From NCBI GenBank assembly GCA_934292805.1, contig CAKQXQ010000050.1, positions 1-14,389 on the forward strand: a stretch of DNA of 14,389 nt, read 5' to 3'. The notes beneath the pieces are model-generated. The model searched no databases. It was not told the DNA's origin and saw only the letters and a program-made list of their open reading frames with translations. The position numbers were made by a program, and so were the translations under genes. Below, in pieces: positions 12,466 to 14,389 of this stretch. The stretch's first letter is position 1. Every line of letters starts with the position of its first letter. Source of the stretch: an uncultured Roseburia sp. (GTDB taxonomy: Bacteria > Bacillota > Clostridia > Lachnospirales > Lachnospiraceae).

Positions 12466-14389
12466 TTATTTCTCTTTTACCGCTGCTGTTTTGTAAATAA
12501 ACTTCACACTGCCATTCACTCCATCAGAGATCTGGGTAAATGTCTGGTAATCTGCACCTGCATTGATCACTGCCTGCATTCTCTCAACAAGAGGTTTTAT
12601 ATCTCCATTATAGCTGTTTACGATTTTCTCAATACCGGTTTCATTGAATTCTACCATTCCGTCTGACAACTGATGTGCACCGTCCTGCAATGTTCCCACA
12701 CCATCAGATAACTGACCGGTTGCATCACATACGGCTGCTGCTCCGGAATTTAATGCGTCATTGTTGGCTACTAAGGTTGCCGCCCCATTTGCAAGCTGTG
12801 CGATTCCGTCTTTTAACTGATTTGCACCACTTCCAAGGGAACCTGCTTTATCATTCAGCTGTGTGATTCCTGCCTGAATGGCACTGACACCGGAAGACAG
12901 GTTGGATGCTCCTTTGGCTACGGATGCAGCCCCCTCTGTAAGTGCTGCAATCTTCGCAGTGGTCTCTTCACTTGTCAGGGAAGCTTTTACTCCGTCAAGT
13001 GCCTGTACTGCTCCATCAACCTGGCCAATACCATTCTGTAATGCAGCGATCTTATCTCCCAGGGAATCTATTACCTCAGATGCAACAGCCGCATTGGAGA
13101 TTGTCATGTCAAGAGCCGATCCAACTGCACTGTAATATGCATTTGCAGTACCTGCAGCTGTCAGATAATCTTCATCTGTCTTCGAACCACCGCCTGCTAA
13201 GTAAGCTGCTGCTTCCACTTCCGCTTTAATCCCCTCTTTTAAGTTATCCTGTGCACTCTGTAATGATGCGATCGTTGTTTTTGCGGTATTGTAATCCATA
13301 TTTGCATTTGCTGCGAAATTCTGATATACGCCTTCTTTGGTCGCATCTAATGTGCTTCCCATTCCGCTTAACATTCCTGCTACTGTATTCACGCCTTCAC
13401 TCACCTGTGCTGCTCCGGCTGCAAGATTTTTTGCTCCTTCTGCTGCACTGTCAGATCCTGTCTTCAACTGTCCGACACCGCTTACAAGTGCCGGTACATT
13501 GTCTGCTAAAGTATCAATACCACTCTTTAACGTACCGATACCGTTATTCAGAGTCACCGTTCCATCTGTATAGGCATTGATCGCATCTTTTAAAGATACC
13601 ACTCCATTGGAGAAATCTCCCATCTTACTCTTTAAGGTATCCATGCCTTCTGCGAGGTCTCCGGAACCATCCTGCAATTTTCCTGTCGCATCTGTTAAGG
13701 TATTCAGCATATCATCCATGGATGCTGTGGCATCACTGCTGTCCATGCTGATAAAATTCGTTGCATTCATCGCAACTGTCATTGTCATCTCGAGTGAGAA
13801 ATCCTCCACCTGTGCTGCCACCTCAAAGTAATCCGGAAGCTCAATGTCTGAATCAAAATCAGAATCTTTTACATTCAGGCTGTCCTTCAATCCAGGAAGT
13901 GCATAACCTACTACAATGTTATTATTTCCATCTGAAATCACTTTTCCGTTGGAAACCTCAATATTTTTGAAGCTGTCATCAAATACAATGCCTGTCATTG
14001 CTACAAAAGGAACACAGATCTCTTCCTCTTTTCCTGCGATCGTTGTTTTTACTTTCTCATTATTCGTATAATCAAATCGGATCGTTACTTTTCCGGATTT
14101 TCCGGCAAGCTCCTCCGGTGTGATCTCCTCTCCATCCAGATAATATGTAACCTTCTGTGTGACCGGTGTCTCTTTGTCTGTTGTTCCCTGATAATAGATG
14201 TCATTGCCATCTGCCTTCCACTGGAGCTTGTCACCATCCTGAGTGAACTCTTCATCACCCTTTACGTTTTCAATATCAGACAGGGATGATACGTCCTCTA
14301 TCGTATCCTTGCCGTCCCTGTTGTAGAGGTGGTCTGAAACTATTGTCTTGTCAACATTTCCAGATGCATCTGTTATAAAATATACTGTT
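12466..14389 (-). CDS. x-Leu-x-x-Gly heptad-repeat protein (YhgE-related), 5' end beyond the window
   Basis: The frame is open to the right edge, so about 640 residues of a longer protein are visible; the Met at 13998 is internal. The outer part (about residues 1-130 of the visible portion) is rich in Asp/Thr and contains NDIYYQGTTDKETPV, VTYYLDGEEITPEELAGKSG and VTIRFDYTNNEKV. This leads to a long helical region with YhgE-type repeats (LKSGIDTL, LAAGAAQVSEGV, LSSGVSAIQAGI, LKDGIAQLANGA, LSDGVGTLQDGAHQLSDGM). The protein ends at VKFIYKTAAVKEK without a membrane helix, so any anchor or signal peptide would be at the missing N terminus. Relatives often sit beside MMPL/RND-type transporter genes; that partner would be outside the window. 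Function is unknown. Confidence 0.88.
   Translation of the reverse strand, partial: TVYFITDASGNVDKTIVSDHLYNRDGKDTIEDVSSLSDIENVKGDEEFTQDGDKLQWKADGNDIYYQGTTDKETPVTQKVTYYLDGEEITPEELAGKSGKVTIRFDYTNNEKVKTTIAGKEEEICVPFVAMTGIVFDDSFKNIEVSNGKVISDGNNNIVVGYALPGLKDSLNVKDSDFDSDIELPDYFEVAAQVEDFSLEMTMTVAMNATNFISMDSSDATASMDDMLNTLTDATGKLQDGSGDLAEGMDTLKSKMGDFSNGVVSLKDAINAYTDGTVTLNNGIGTLKSGIDTLADNVPALVSGVGQLKTGSDSAAEGAKNLAAGAAQVSEGVNTVAGMLSGMGSTLDATKEGVYQNFAANANMDYNTAKTTIASLQSAQDNLKEGIKAEVEAAAYLAGGGSKTDEDYLTAAGTANAYYSAVGSALDMTISNAAVASEVIDSLGDKIAALQNGIGQVDGAVQALDGVKASLTSEETTAKIAALTEGAASVAKGASNLSSGVSAIQAGITQLNDKAGSLGSGANQLKDGIAQLANGAATLVANNDALNSGAAAVCDATGQLSDGVGTLQDGAHQLSDGMVEFNETGIEKIVNSYNGDIKPLVERMQAVINAGADYQTFTQISDGVNGSVKFIYKTAAVKEK

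Overview
The window looks like core chromosome from a low-to-mid GC Gram-positive anaerobe, most likely a member of the Lachnospiraceae (Clostridia). The grounds are protein style (a VanW/YoaR protein, a DUF4080-type B12-binding radical SAM protein, an x-Leu-x-x-Gly heptad protein, an ECF transporter module next to truA), strong GGAGG-type ribosome binding sites, and sigma-A promoters with TTGACA/TATAAT-like boxes. Every gene I can support lies on the minus strand, so transcription runs from the right edge to the left edge. I see no prophage, CRISPR array, tRNA gene or intact insertion sequence.

In transcription order: (1) 14389-12466 holds most of a large extracellular-type heptad-repeat protein, cut at the window edge. 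(2) 12376-11798 encodes a divergent MntP-like membrane protein with its own promoter and a palindrome in its leader. (3) 11600-9151 is a B12-binding radical SAM gene followed at once by a DEDD 3'-5' exonuclease gene; their promoter is nested in a long inverted repeat. (4) 9026-8922 is a 34-residue single-pass membrane protein with its own promoter and RBS. (5) 8814-4557 looks like one operon: a VanW/YoaR-type wall protein, an AIR synthase/HypE-like protein, an Lrp/AsnC regulator and an alanine-type PLP aminotransferase; the last two overlap by 4 bases, as in the alaR-alaT pair of Bacillus. (6) 4491-3988 is trmL, a wobble-base tRNA methyltransferase. (7) 3894-1235 is ecfA1-ecfA2-ecfT, the shared energising module of group II ECF vitamin transporters, closed by a clear intrinsic terminator. 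(8) 1089-346 is truA, a tRNA pseudouridine synthase with its own promoter. (9) 1-345 holds no gene but carries three tandem consensus sigma-A promoters and a leader that resembles those of rRNA operons, so a 16S gene probably begins just beyond the left edge.

Two themes stand out. Translation-related functions (truA, trmL, a probable rRNA operon) cluster with the ECF energy-coupling module, but the ribosomal protein genes that often flank ecfA1-ecfA2-ecfT-truA in Firmicutes are absent. The intergenic regions are rich in designed-looking structure: triple promoters, a stacked hairpin array between ecfT and truA that resembles an IS200/IS605-type end, and a promoter whose -35 box lies in a hairpin arm. 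I find no convincing new defence or mobile system; the best candidates for new biology are the small membrane protein, the orphan HypE-like gene and the regulatory structures.
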